Shown here in pieces: positions 54,170 to 61,697 of a stretch of DNA of 64,000 nucleotides. The DNA is taken from positions 62,001-126,000 of the forward strand of contig JBEKIF010000002.1 in the NCBI GenBank assembly GCA_050011895.1. The letters run 5' to 3'. The notes under the pieces were generated by a model. That model searched no databases. It saw only the letters and a list, made by a program, of their open reading frames with translations, and was not told the DNA's origin. This DNA is from DATBGO01 sp050011895 (GTDB lineage: Bacteria; Actinomycetota; Actinomycetes; Streptosporangiales; Streptosporangiaceae). Position numbers and translations under genes: made by a program. Within the stretch, counting starts at the first letter, position 1. The number at the start of each line of letters is the position of its first letter.

Positions 54170-54259
54170 AGATCCTGCGGCGCGCTGGAACTGGTCAGCG
54201 CCCCGGGCCGCGGGACCACCGTACGCCTGGTCATACCCGTCCGGCCGGCCGCGGCGTGA
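54170..54259 (+). pseudogene. Histidine kinase C-terminal remnant
   Basis: Between sufT and the hydrolase gene, the plus frame reading through 54182-54259 encodes ALELVSAPGRGTTVRLVIPV and ends RPAAA-stop. This is the G2-box end of HATPase domains (LELxSxPGxGTTVRLxIPV) of sensor histidine kinases. No start codon or other kinase part is upstream, where sufT ends at 54163. It is best read as the tail of a deleted or truncated gene. Confidence 0.7.
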
Positions 54260-54292
54260 GCCAAGGTCATCGTTACGGGGTATGACCAGCGC

Positions 54293-55315
54293 ATGTGCAC
54301 TGACCTGCGCCTGGTCCGCCTCAACGACCTGCACGTGTCCGGCCGGACCATGGATTTCGCCGACGAGCTGGAGTCAACGGTCCAGGTGGTCCCCGCGGGC
54401 CTTGACTGGTCGGCGACCGAGACAGTTACCGAGGCTGAGCCGCTGCGCTGGACGAACGCTCATGGCTACGTCGCGATGGACGCATTCGGCTTCGACCGGG
54501 TCGCCTGCGACGGCCTGAACGATGCGGGACTGTCGATCGGCACCTTGTGGCTGCCTGAGACCGAGCTGCCGCAGGTGCCGCCGGCGGCCGGCGTCAAGCC
54601 AGCGATCGATCTCATCCATTTCGGGTCGTGGATTCTGGGCACCTGCGCGACGGTCCAGGAGGTACGCGATGCGTTCGCGACGGTGCAGATCTGGAACGCG
54701 CCGATCGGCAGGCTCTGGACCAGTGACCGGCCCCGGCCGGACGCGGTGGCGCGGCTTGCGGAGTATTCGCTGCCGCTGCATCTGGCGGTGCATGACGCCC
54801 TCGGCGGAGACCTGGTCGTGGAGTTCCTGGGCGGCCTGCCGGTCTGTCACGACAACCCGGTCGGCGTCCTCACGAATTCGCCCACCTTCGACTGGCATAC
54901 CACCAATCTGCGCAATTTCATCAACCTGACCAGCGGCGAGGCCAAGCCGGTCAACCTGATGGGCCTCGAGGTCGATCCGACCGGCAACGGGACAGGCCTG
55001 CTTGGCCTGCCCGGTGATGTGACGCCGCCGACTCGCTATGTCCGGGCGACCATGCTGGCTGCCGTCAGCACCGCCGCGATTGACCCGCGCGCCGCGGTGA
55101 ATCAGGCCTTTCACGCCCTCGACCTGGTGCACGTGCCCCGGCAGGTGGCAGCGTCCGGCGACTACACGCAGTGGTACGTCGTCCGTGATCACGACAATCT
55201 CGGCTATTTCGTCCGTAGCTATGACTCGTGGCGGACCGACGCTCATGACCTGCATCGCCTGGGTGTCGCCGATTCCGCGACGCAGCGGCGATCGCTGCCC
55301 TTGCCCGGCCCGTGA
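54293..55315 (+). CDS. Choloylglycine hydrolase-family amidase
   Basis: Ntn hydrolase of the penicillin V acylase/bile salt hydrolase family, 340 aa. The nucleophile is Cys2 (MCTDLRL), exposed after Met removal. GRTMDFADEL gives the Arg-x-Asp pair and VLTNSPTFDWHTTNLRNFINL the Asn of the oxyanion site. There is no signal peptide. In soil bacteria such enzymes may cleave N-acyl compounds, including acyl-homoserine lactones; the substrate is open. The gene follows a histidine-kinase remnant and is convergent with cbbX. Confidence 0.92.
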   Translation: MCTDLRLVRLNDLHVSGRTMDFADELESTVQVVPAGLDWSATETVTEAEPLRWTNAHGYVAMDAFGFDRVACDGLNDAGLSIGTLWLPETELPQVPPAAGVKPAIDLIHFGSWILGTCATVQEVRDAFATVQIWNAPIGRLWTSDRPRPDAVARLAEYSLPLHLAVHDALGGDLVVEFLGGLPVCHDNPVGVLTNSPTFDWHTTNLRNFINLTSGEAKPVNLMGLEVDPTGNGTGLLGLPGDVTPPTRYVRATMLAAVSTAAIDPRAAVNQAFHALDLVHVPRQVAASGDYTQWYVVRDHDNLGYFVRSYDSWRTDAHDLHRLGVADSATQRRSLPLPGP

Positions 55316-55343
55316 TCAGGTGTGACCTGTTGCCTGATCAGCC

Positions 55344-55409
55344 GGCGCCTGCTCAGCGGACGCCTGGCGCCTGGTCAGCGGACGCCGGGCGCCTGGTCAG
55401 CCGTCGCCG
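55344..55409. repeat. 22-bp tandem repeat spanning the cbbX stop
   Basis: Units are of the form GGCGCCTGGTCAGCGGACGCCG, at 55344-55365, 55366-55387 and 55388-55409. The cbbX stop (55375-55377, minus strand) lies in the middle unit, so the encoded QAPGVR-type tail is repeated past the stop. Confidence 0.9.
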
Positions 55410-56517
55410 GTGGCGGGCCGGCTGCTCCCGGCCCGTTGTCGGCGAATACCCGGCTGGCGCGCACGTCCGCGGCGCTGATCTCCATCAGGTCGTCCCTGGC
55501 AATGAAGCCGCCCGCCGTGACCAGCCGCCTGGCCTGGCGCAGCCGCATCCGGTCGATGGCGTTCCTGATGCTCCTGGCGTTGGAGAACCGCGGCTGCCGC
55601 ATCCGCAGCGCGACGTACTCACGGAACGCGACCTGCGCGTCGGGGGAGAGCCGGTACTGCTCGCGCTCCAGCATGAGGTCGGCGATCTGGACCAGCTCGT
55701 CCAGCGAGAAGTCGGGGAAATCGATGTTGTGGGCGATCCGCGACGCCATGCCCGGGTTGGACCTGAAGAACACCTCCATCCGGTCGGCGTAGCCGGCCAG
55801 GATCACCACCAGGTCCTCCCGGTTCGCCTCCATGAACTGGAGCAGGATCTCGATCGCCTCCTGGCCGTAGTCGCGCTCGTTCTCCGGCCGGTACAGGTAG
55901 TAGGCCTCGTCGATGAGGAGCACGCCGCCCATCGCCCGCTTGAGCACTTCCTTGGTCTTGGGCGCGGTGTGGCCGACGTACTGGCCGACCAGGTCGTCGC
56001 GGGTCACGCTGACCAGCTGCCCCTTGCGCAGGTAGCCAAGTTCGCGCAGCAGTTTGCCCATGTGCATGGCAACGGTGGTCTTGCCGGTGCCCGGGCTGCC
56101 GGTGAAGCACATGTGCAAGCTGGGCCGCGACGAGGTAAGCCCGTACCGCTGCCGGAGCCTGTCGATGAGCAGCAGCGCGGCGATCTCCCTGACCCGGTCC
56201 TTGACCGGGGCAAGGCCGATGAACTCGCTGTCGAACTCGTCGAGCATCTGGGTGATCCGCCGCGCCTGCTGCTCGGCGGCTAGCTCGACGCGGGCGCCGG
56301 GGGCCAGGGGTTCCAGGCCGTCTGGCTGAGCCGCCTGCTCGTCAGCGGAGCCCGGTCGGCCGGTGGCGCCGGGCCCGTCAGCCGGGCCTGGCCCGCCGCC
56401 AGCCGCGTCCGGCCCGCCAGTGCCGTCGGGACGGTCGGCACCGGATGGCCCGGCCTTCGCGCTGCCCGGTGCGGGCATCGCGAAGCCGCGCGGGGCTGGC
56501 TCGGCTGGGGTGGTCAT
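55375..56517 (-). CDS. cbbX: Red-type RuBisCO activase CbbX
   Basis: AAA+ ATPase that removes inhibitory sugar phosphates from red-type RuBisCO, using the protruding large-subunit C-terminus. The product is 380 aa. Walker A is GSPGTGKTT (residues about 140-148); VGQYVGHTAPKTKEVLKRAMGGVLLIDEAYYLY holds the pore loop and Walker B; VILAGYADRMEVFFRSNPGMASRIAHNIDFPDF holds sensor 1 and the Arg finger. The first 70 residues are a Pro/Gly/Ala extension; usual CbbX is about 300 aa. The start overlaps the cbbS stop by ATGA. A 22-bp repeat crosses its stop. Confidence 0.96.
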   Translation of the reverse strand: MTTPAEPAPRGFAMPAPGSAKAGPSGADRPDGTGGPDAAGGGPGPADGPGATGRPGSADEQAAQPDGLEPLAPGARVELAAEQQARRITQMLDEFDSEFIGLAPVKDRVREIAALLLIDRLRQRYGLTSSRPSLHMCFTGSPGTGKTTVAMHMGKLLRELGYLRKGQLVSVTRDDLVGQYVGHTAPKTKEVLKRAMGGVLLIDEAYYLYRPENERDYGQEAIEILLQFMEANREDLVVILAGYADRMEVFFRSNPGMASRIAHNIDFPDFSLDELVQIADLMLEREQYRLSPDAQVAFREYVALRMRQPRFSNARSIRNAIDRMRLRQARRLVTAGGFIARDDLMEISAADVRASRVFADNGPGAAGPPPATADQAPGVR

Positions 56518-56966
56518 CCTCCGTCGCGCGCCCCGCCGGATCCGTTGCCGGCGTAGCGCTCACCTGCGGGCCGCTCGGTCGCGTAGGAATGCAGCGAGTA
56601 ACGGATCCGCCGGTCCGCGCCCTCCTGCCGGTCCAGCCGGAACCCCGGCTCGCTGCTCGGCCGGTTGACGATAAAGCTCAGCGCGGTCGTCTGCCTGCCC
56701 AGCGTCGCGTCGTAAGCCACCACCTTGATGTAGTGCTGCGGGTAGGCGGCCCGGCACGCCGTGACCTCATGCATGCCAGCGGACGCGTCCGCGATCTCGA
56801 ACATCGGCAGGCCCCACATCTCCCAGATGACGTTGCGCGGATGCGGGTCGTCGGTGAACTCGACCGCCACTGCCCAGCCCTGGTCCACCGCGTACTGGAT
56901 CTGCGCCGCGATCTCGTCGTCGGTGAAGTCGGGCAGGTAGGAGAACGTGCCCTGGGTTATCCGCAT
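56514..56966 (-). CDS. cbbS: RuBisCO small subunit
   Basis: The product is 150 aa. It opens MRITQGTFSYLPDFTDDEIAAQIQYAVDQGWAVAVEF, with PRNVIWEMWGLPMFEI and HYIKVVAYDATLGRQTTALSFIVNRP. The extension after about residue 110 (EPGFRLDRQEGADRRIRYSLHSYATERPAG) is the C-terminal hairpin of red-type (form IC/ID) small subunits. It starts 54 bases after cbbL and overlaps cbbX by ATGA. Confidence 0.96.
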   Translation of the reverse strand: MRITQGTFSYLPDFTDDEIAAQIQYAVDQGWAVAVEFTDDPHPRNVIWEMWGLPMFEIADASAGMHEVTACRAAYPQHYIKVVAYDATLGRQTTALSFIVNRPSSEPGFRLDRQEGADRRIRYSLHSYATERPAGERYAGNGSGGARDGG

Positions 56967-57020
56967 GACTGCTCCTGGTGGTTAAGCGGGCGGCGGGAAG
57001 GCTCGCGGCGGGCGGCCTCG

Positions 57021-58457
57021 TCAGCTGGTCGGCGTGACGACGACATCCGGCGTATCCGTGGACTCGTAGTTGAAGGTGATGTCGCCCCAGGTGTCCAGGG
57101 CCACCTGCAACGGCTGGCAGTGCTTGGCCGCCTCGACCAGGATCTGGTCGCCTTCGCGGACGAAGTCGCGGCCCTCGTTGCGGGCCTTGATCATGGCCTC
57201 GGTGGCTACCCGGTTCGCGGTGGCACCGGCCGAGATGCCCAGCGGGTGGCCGATCGTCCCGCCGCCGAACTGCAGGATCACGTCCTCGCCCAGGTAACCG
57301 AGCAGCTGGTGCATCTGGCCGGCGTGGATGCCGCCCGATGCGACCGGCATGGTCCCCGGCATGGATCCCCAGTCCTGGTCGAAGTAGATGCCCTGGCCGA
57401 GGTTGGCCGGGATGTGCGACTCACGCAGCGTGTCGTAGTAGCCGCGCACCATGGACGGGTCGCCTTCCAGCTTGCCGACCACAGTCCCGGCGTGAATGTG
57501 GTCGACCCCGATCAGACGGCACCACTTCGAGATCACCCGGAAGCTCACGCCATGGGTCTTCTGCCGCGTGTAGGTGCCGTGACCGGCCCGGTGCAGGTGC
57601 AGGATGACGCCGTTGGCCCTGGCCCACCGCGCCATCGAGTGCATGGCGGTGTAGCCGATGGTCAGGTCGATCATGACGATGATGCTGCCGAGCTCCTTGG
57701 CGAAGTCGGCCCGCTCGTACATGTCCTCCATGGTCGCGGCGGTGACGTTGAGGTAGTGCCCCTTGATCTCGCCGGTCCGCTCCTGCGCCCGGTTGACTGC
57801 CTCCATCGCGAACAGGAAGCGGTCACGCCAGCGCATGAACGGCTGGGAGTTGATGTTCTCATCGTCCTTGGTGAAGTCGAGCCCGCCGCGCAGCGCCTCG
57901 TAGACGACGCGCCCGTAGTTACGCGCGGACAGGCCGAGCTTGGGCTTGGTGGTAGCACCCAGCAGCGGCCTGCCGTACTTGTTCAGGTACTCGCGCTCCA
58001 TGACGATGCCGTGCGGCGGCCCCTGGAACGTCTTCACGTAGGTCAGCGGGATCCGCATGTCCTCGAGGCGCAGCGCGCGCAAGGCTTTGAATCCGAACAC
58101 GTTGCCGATGATGGACGAGGTCAGGTTCGGGATCGAGCCTTCCTCGAACAAGTCGATGTCATAGGCGATGTAGGCGATGTACTCGCCCTCGCGGCCGGGG
58201 ACCGGATCCACCCGGTAGCACTTGGCCTGGTAGTGCTCGTAGGCAGTCAGGCGGTCGGTCCAGACCACCGTCCAGGTCGCCGTGGAGGACTCGCCGGCTA
58301 CCGCGGCGCCGGCCTCCTCGGGCGGCACGCCAGGCTGCGGCGAGATCCGGAAGGCCGCCAGCACATCGGTATCTTTCGGCACGTAGTCGGGCTCGTAGTA
58401 GCCCATCTCCGCGTACGGGATGACGCCGGCATTCCAGCGCCCCTGCCCTTCCGCCAT
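57021..58457 (-). CDS. cbbL: RuBisCO large subunit, red type (form IC-like)
   Basis: Carboxylates ribulose-1,5-bisphosphate. The product is 478 aa with all catalytic residues in place: Lys171 in GATTKPKLGLS, carbamylated Lys197 with Asp199 and Glu200 in GGLDFTKDDEN, His289 in LHLHRAGHGTY, His322 in DHIHAGT and loop-6 Lys329 in GTVVGKLEGD. Form IC sequence features and the partner cbbX support a red-type enzyme. ATG 58457 has GGAGGAG upstream, whereas the open frame extends 16 codons further. It is the first gene of cbbL-S-X, downstream of cbbR on the same strand. Confidence 0.97.
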   Translation of the reverse strand: MAEGQGRWNAGVIPYAEMGYYEPDYVPKDTDVLAAFRISPQPGVPPEEAGAAVAGESSTATWTVVWTDRLTAYEHYQAKCYRVDPVPGREGEYIAYIAYDIDLFEEGSIPNLTSSIIGNVFGFKALRALRLEDMRIPLTYVKTFQGPPHGIVMEREYLNKYGRPLLGATTKPKLGLSARNYGRVVYEALRGGLDFTKDDENINSQPFMRWRDRFLFAMEAVNRAQERTGEIKGHYLNVTAATMEDMYERADFAKELGSIIVMIDLTIGYTAMHSMARWARANGVILHLHRAGHGTYTRQKTHGVSFRVISKWCRLIGVDHIHAGTVVGKLEGDPSMVRGYYDTLRESHIPANLGQGIYFDQDWGSMPGTMPVASGGIHAGQMHQLLGYLGEDVILQFGGGTIGHPLGISAGATANRVATEAMIKARNEGRDFVREGDQILVEAAKHCQPLQVALDTWGDITFNYESTDTPDVVVTPTS

Positions 58458-58515
58458 AGCTCCTCCGTATAGTTGCCCTGCATACCACGATGCCAGCCCG
58501 GCCATCGCCTGTCTA

Positions 58516-58540
58516 TTGAGAGTTTCGCAAATATCCTCAA
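58516..58540. promoter_or_regulatory. CbbR-type LysR binding site candidate
   Basis: TTG-N9-CAA (58516-58530), which also fits the T-N11-A rule for LysR boxes, lies 59-73 bases upstream of the cbbL start, inside the short cbbR-cbbL gap. An overlapping inverted repeat TTGAG-N15-CTCAA spans 58516-58540, and AAGCCCAGGCTT follows at 58539-58550. Confidence 0.5.
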
Positions 58541-58567
58541 GCCCAGGCTTAAGAGACGAATCGCGGC

Positions 58568-59464
58568 TCAGCCGAGTTCCGGCCGGTGGAAGCCGCCGTC
58601 CCGGAGCATGTGGGCTACCAGCTTGGCAGCGGTGGCGGGCAGCTCGCCCGGGTGGGCCACCAGATACCAGTCACGGTGCAGCGGCGTGCCGGGGACTTCG
58701 AGTTCCGCGAGCCGCCCGGCGGCGAGTTCGGCGGCGGCCGCGTCGCGCGACACCAGGGTGACGCCGAGGCCGACGCTAGCCGATTCGCGGATCGCGCCGT
58801 TGGAGCCGACGGTCAGCGTCAGCGGCGCCAGGCCGAGGTCGGCCAGCAGCGCTTCGGTAGTTGTTCGCGTTCCTGAGCCCTCTTCCCGCAGCAGCCAGGT
58901 CTGGCGCGACAGCCACGGCAGCAGGTCCGCGGCGGCCCCGGCGGCCAGCTCGGGCGAGGCGACCACCACGAGCTGGTGCGCGCGTACCGCATGCACCTGC
59001 ACGTCCCAGCCTGGCTCCGGGCGCCCGCCGAGCACCAGGTCCACCTGATGATGATCCAGCAGCGCGCCGACCCGTTCCCTGTTGCCCGCCTCGAGCAGCA
59101 CGCCGATATTCGGATACAGCCGCCGGAAGCCGCTGAGCAGCCCGGGGACTATCTGCTCCGCCGCCGTCGTCACCGCGGCGATGCGCAGGTCGCCCCGCTC
59201 GGGATCGGCCGCGCTGGCGGCCGCCCGGTGCGCCTCGTCCAGCAGGCCGAGGCCCCTGCGGATGTACCGCGCGTATTCCTCGCCTGCCTTGGTCAGGCGC
59301 AGGCCGCGGCCATCCGGGCGCAGCAGCTGCAGCGCGAGCGACTTCTGCAGGGCACCGAGCGACGCCGAGACGGCCGCCTGTGTTACCACGAGTTCTTCCG
59401 CCGCGGCGCGGACCGATCCGGTCTCGGCTACGGCGAGGAAGGTCCGAAGCTGGTTGAGCGTCAC
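58568..59464 (-). CDS. cbbR: LysR-type regulator CbbR
   Basis: The product is 298 aa. The N-terminal helix-turn-helix TLNQLRTFLAVAETGSVRAAAEELVVTQAAVSASLGALQKSL is followed by an LysR substrate domain (GDLRIAAVTTAAEQIVPGLLSGFRRLYP and VDLVLGGRPEPG). The gene is upstream of and co-directional with cbbL, 110 bases apart, which fits a CbbR controlling RuBisCO in response to metabolites such as RuBP or NADPH. The start GTG 59464 (VTLNQLRT) is the conserved family start; the longer frame adds 24 odd residues. Confidence 0.92.
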   Translation of the reverse strand: MTLNQLRTFLAVAETGSVRAAAEELVVTQAAVSASLGALQKSLALQLLRPDGRGLRLTKAGEEYARYIRRGLGLLDEAHRAAASAADPERGDLRIAAVTTAAEQIVPGLLSGFRRLYPNIGVLLEAGNRERVGALLDHHQVDLVLGGRPEPGWDVQVHAVRAHQLVVVASPELAAGAAADLLPWLSRQTWLLREEGSGTRTTTEALLADLGLAPLTLTVGSNGAIRESASVGLGVTLVSRDAAAAELAAGRLAELEVPGTPLHRDWYLVAHPGELPATAAKLVAHMLRDGGFHRPELG

Positions 59465-59731
59465 GATGGGTGGCTCCGACGGCAAGAACTCATAAGCCTG
59501 GCGCAATAGGCGGTGGCTGACTCTTAATAACAGCATAGATGATCGTTGACGGCGCCCGCGCCCGTCCTGACCGGCCCTGGCCGCCGCAGAGCTTAATCAA
59601 GTGCGTCTTTGCGTCCGCTAGCTACGCAGTGCTATCTCAATGCTCCTTCGGTAGCAGATCAGCTACGGACAGCACTCGCCGGACCCGCCGCTTACCCGGC
59701 GCTGCATAAGAGCGGAGGCTACCGGGCCCGA

Positions 59732-60610
59732 TCAGGCCCGCGAATAGAACGGGACGGCGCTCGCCGCCACCCACTGGTCGACGGTGTCGGGCTCGCCTTC
59801 GCCGGGGAACGTCACGTCGATCGGGACCGGCTGGCCCGGCGCCGCCGACGCGGCGCGCTCGACCACGTCGAGGACGGCGCGCTGGGCGGCCGGGTCGGCG
59901 GGGTCATCCAGCGCGACCGAGATGACCAGGCCCGCGCCGCCGAACCGGACCGATAGCCAGGCGGTGGCCGCCTGCCTGGCGGCACGTACCTGGCCAAGCC
60001 CGAAGCGAAGCGCCGCGAGCAGTTCCTCGGGCTCGGCGGGCGGCGGCCCGACGCTGATCCCTTCGGCGGCGTCTACGGCGCGAGCGGCAGCGAGGTAGGC
60101 CACGCCTGCCGGGTAGACAGGCACGCTCTCCTCGCCGCCCGGGTTGAGGGCGATGCCTAAGGCCGGCGGCAGCAGCCTGGCCAGCGCGGCGGCAGGCACG
60201 ACGACATGCGGCAGTACCGGAGGCGGCTGTTCCCCGGCGGGCCGGGCGGACCGGAGCAGCCGGTCGGCCGACGTATAGGCGGGCACGAACTCGCTGCCCA
60301 GGTAGATGACGGTCGGCAGGTTGACGGCAGAACCGTCGGTCACCGGACGGCCATCGTCGGCGAGCGGCAGCCAGAGCCTGCCGTGGCTCAGCGCCTCAAG
60401 GAGATCGCCGATCCGGCCAGCCTCCTTGGTGGCCGCCGCGAAGGCGCGCTCGACCGCCGCATCGGCGCCGAGTTCATGCCCCGGCGTGACAGTCTTGTCG
60501 TCGATGACGATCGCCGTGCGGGTGTCCTGGCCGTCCCGGCCGCGCACGGCGGGGACGACACGGTGGCTCATTGGCGGCTGTCGCGGCGCTGGCACGAACC
60601 CTGAATTCAC
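59732..60610 (-). CDS. SseB-family protein
   Basis: The product is 292 aa. It has an N-terminal SseB-type domain (ALSHGRLWLPLADDG, NLPTVIYLGSEFVPAYTSADRLL) and a C-terminal SseB_C-like part (GLVISVALDDPADPAAQRAVLDVVERA, PGQPVPIDVTFP). SseB gave enhanced serine sensitivity in E. coli; in actinomycetes it is of unknown function. The start is uncertain: GTG 60610 or ATG 60571, neither with a clear ribosome-binding site. It is divergent from the acVLRF1 gene. The gap upstream of cbbR (59465-59731) holds no gene. Confidence 0.8.
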   Translation of the reverse strand: MNSGFVPAPRQPPMSHRVVPAVRGRDGQDTRTAIVIDDKTVTPGHELGADAAVERAFAAATKEAGRIGDLLEALSHGRLWLPLADDGRPVTDGSAVNLPTVIYLGSEFVPAYTSADRLLRSARPAGEQPPPVLPHVVVPAAALARLLPPALGIALNPGGEESVPVYPAGVAYLAAARAVDAAEGISVGPPPAEPEELLAALRFGLGQVRAARQAATAWLSVRFGGAGLVISVALDDPADPAAQRAVLDVVERAASAAPGQPVPIDVTFPGEGEPDTVDQWVAASAVPFYSRA

Positions 60611-60644
60611 GTGACGGATAGTAAACGATCAGAGGCGGTACGTA

Positions 60645-61388
60645 GTGGCAAACAGCACAGGTGACGGCGCCCGCTGGCTCGATGTTGCCCCGGAACGCCT
60701 AGCCGGCTGGCTGGAATCGTTCGGCAAGCGGCACGGCGAAGCTGTTGCGGAAATCGGGCCGGCCAACGCTGCGCCCGGATCACCGGCAGCCGGCCGCGAC
60801 GAGCAGGCGGCCGGCCGGTCGCCGTCCGGCGCCGGGGCGTCCGTTGTCGTGTTCCGCGCCGCCGACGGGGCGGTGGCTGAGTGCCACGTGCCGTTTCCGC
60901 CGCTTCAGGCTGGCGGAGCGGGTCCTAGCGCGGCGGAGATCGCCGCCCACGCTAGTGCCGACCGCACCGTCGGCGTCCTGCTGGTGCGGCTGGGCGGCTA
61001 CGCGGCCGGGGTTTTCGCCGGCGAGCCCCCCAGGCTGGTCGCGTCCAAGGTCGGCGCACGGCTGGTGCACGGCCGCAGCGCGGCAGGCGGGACATCGCAA
61101 CAGCGCTTCGCGCGGCGCAGGGAGAAGCAGGCGAACGAGGCGCTGGGCGCGGCAGCGGACACGGCGGCGGCGGTGTTCGCGCCCTATGCGGGCAAGCTCG
61201 ACGCGGTCGTGCTCGGCGGTGACCGGCGCGCGATCGGGGGGGTCCGCGACGACTCCCGGCTTCGGCCATACCTCGATCTGGCTGTCGACCGGTTCCTCAC
61301 CGTGCCGGACCCGAGGCTCGTCGTGCTGCGCGGCACGCCGCGGCTCTTTCGCGCGGTGCGCGTCCGGCTGACCGGGCCGTCCGGCTGA
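60645..61388 (+). CDS. acVLRF1-type peptidyl-tRNA hydrolase (Vms1-like release factor)
   Basis: The product is 247 aa. The eRF1-domain-2-like fold has the catalytic loop GGTSQQRFARRREKQANEAL near residue 145, which carries the Gln used for ester hydrolysis. VLLVRLGGYAAGVFAG and VVLGGDRRAIGGVRDD are flanking strands. Vms1/VLRF1 proteins release peptides from stalled peptidyl-tRNA on split large subunits (ribosome quality control). GTG 60645 has AGAGGCGG upstream. Residues about 45-65 are a low-complexity insert. A 17-bp repeat runs over its 3' end and stop. The next gene is an ABC-F protein. Confidence 0.9.
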   Translation: MANSTGDGARWLDVAPERLAGWLESFGKRHGEAVAEIGPANAAPGSPAAGRDEQAAGRSPSGAGASVVVFRAADGAVAECHVPFPPLQAGGAGPSAAEIAAHASADRTVGVLLVRLGGYAAGVFAGEPPRLVASKVGARLVHGRSAAGGTSQQRFARRREKQANEALGAAADTAAAVFAPYAGKLDAVVLGGDRRAIGGVRDDSRLRPYLDLAVDRFLTVPDPRLVVLRGTPRLFRAVRVRLTGPSG

Positions 61389-61446
61389 CCGGGCCGTCCG
61401 GCTGACCGGGCCGTCCGGCTGACCGGGCCGTCCGGCTGACCGGCCC
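61362..61446. repeat. 17-bp tandem repeat, five copies, spanning a stop codon
   Basis: GTCCGGCTGACCGGGCC occurs at 61362-61378, 61379-61395, 61396-61412 and 61413-61429, with a variant at 61430-61446. The acVLRF1 stop (61386-61388) falls in the second copy. Right after it, two GGCCCGGGCC palindromes (61442-61451, 61456-61465) form a hairpin that could end transcription. Confidence 0.93.
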
Positions 61447-61590
61447 GGGCCGTCCGGCCCGGGCCGGGTGCGCCGGTGATCGTGACGCTTTTTCCATAGC
61501 TATCGCGGGACCGAGAACTCGTCACGAATCATGCGGACCCGCCGCTCGGCGGGGCCCGGATATCGTTCGCGGCGCGGCGGGGCGCTCGGG

Positions 61591-61693
61591 TAAACTTGGC
61601 GGCATGCAACCGCTCCTGTCGTGACGGGAAACCCCGGGAACCGGGCTGGCCTGACCGATCGGATACCCTTTTTGTCCCGTTATGGAGCGGTTT
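61591..61693 (+). promoter_or_regulatory. ABC-F leader with short upstream ORF and anti-Shine-Dalgarno stem
   Basis: A -10-like TAAACT (61591-61596) lies seven bases before ATG 61604, which starts a six-codon ORF MQPLLS ending at 61624; it may be leaderless. Inside it, AACCGCTCC (61608-61616) is the exact reverse complement of GGAGCGGTT (61684-61692), the ribosome-binding region of the ABC-F gene (GTG 61698). A further stem, GACGGGA with TCCCGTT, extends the pairing. Between them are CCCGG/CCGGG and a CTTTTT run at about 61670. This has the layout of ribosome-controlled attenuation. The stretch 61466-61590 otherwise shows only GC-rich DNA. Confidence 0.6.
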
Positions 61694-61697
61694 TCTC

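Noticed and set aside
56445..58472. 675-aa plus-strand ORF over cbbS and cbbL
   Set aside because: It is antisense to fully conserved RuBisCO genes and has no recognisable domain.
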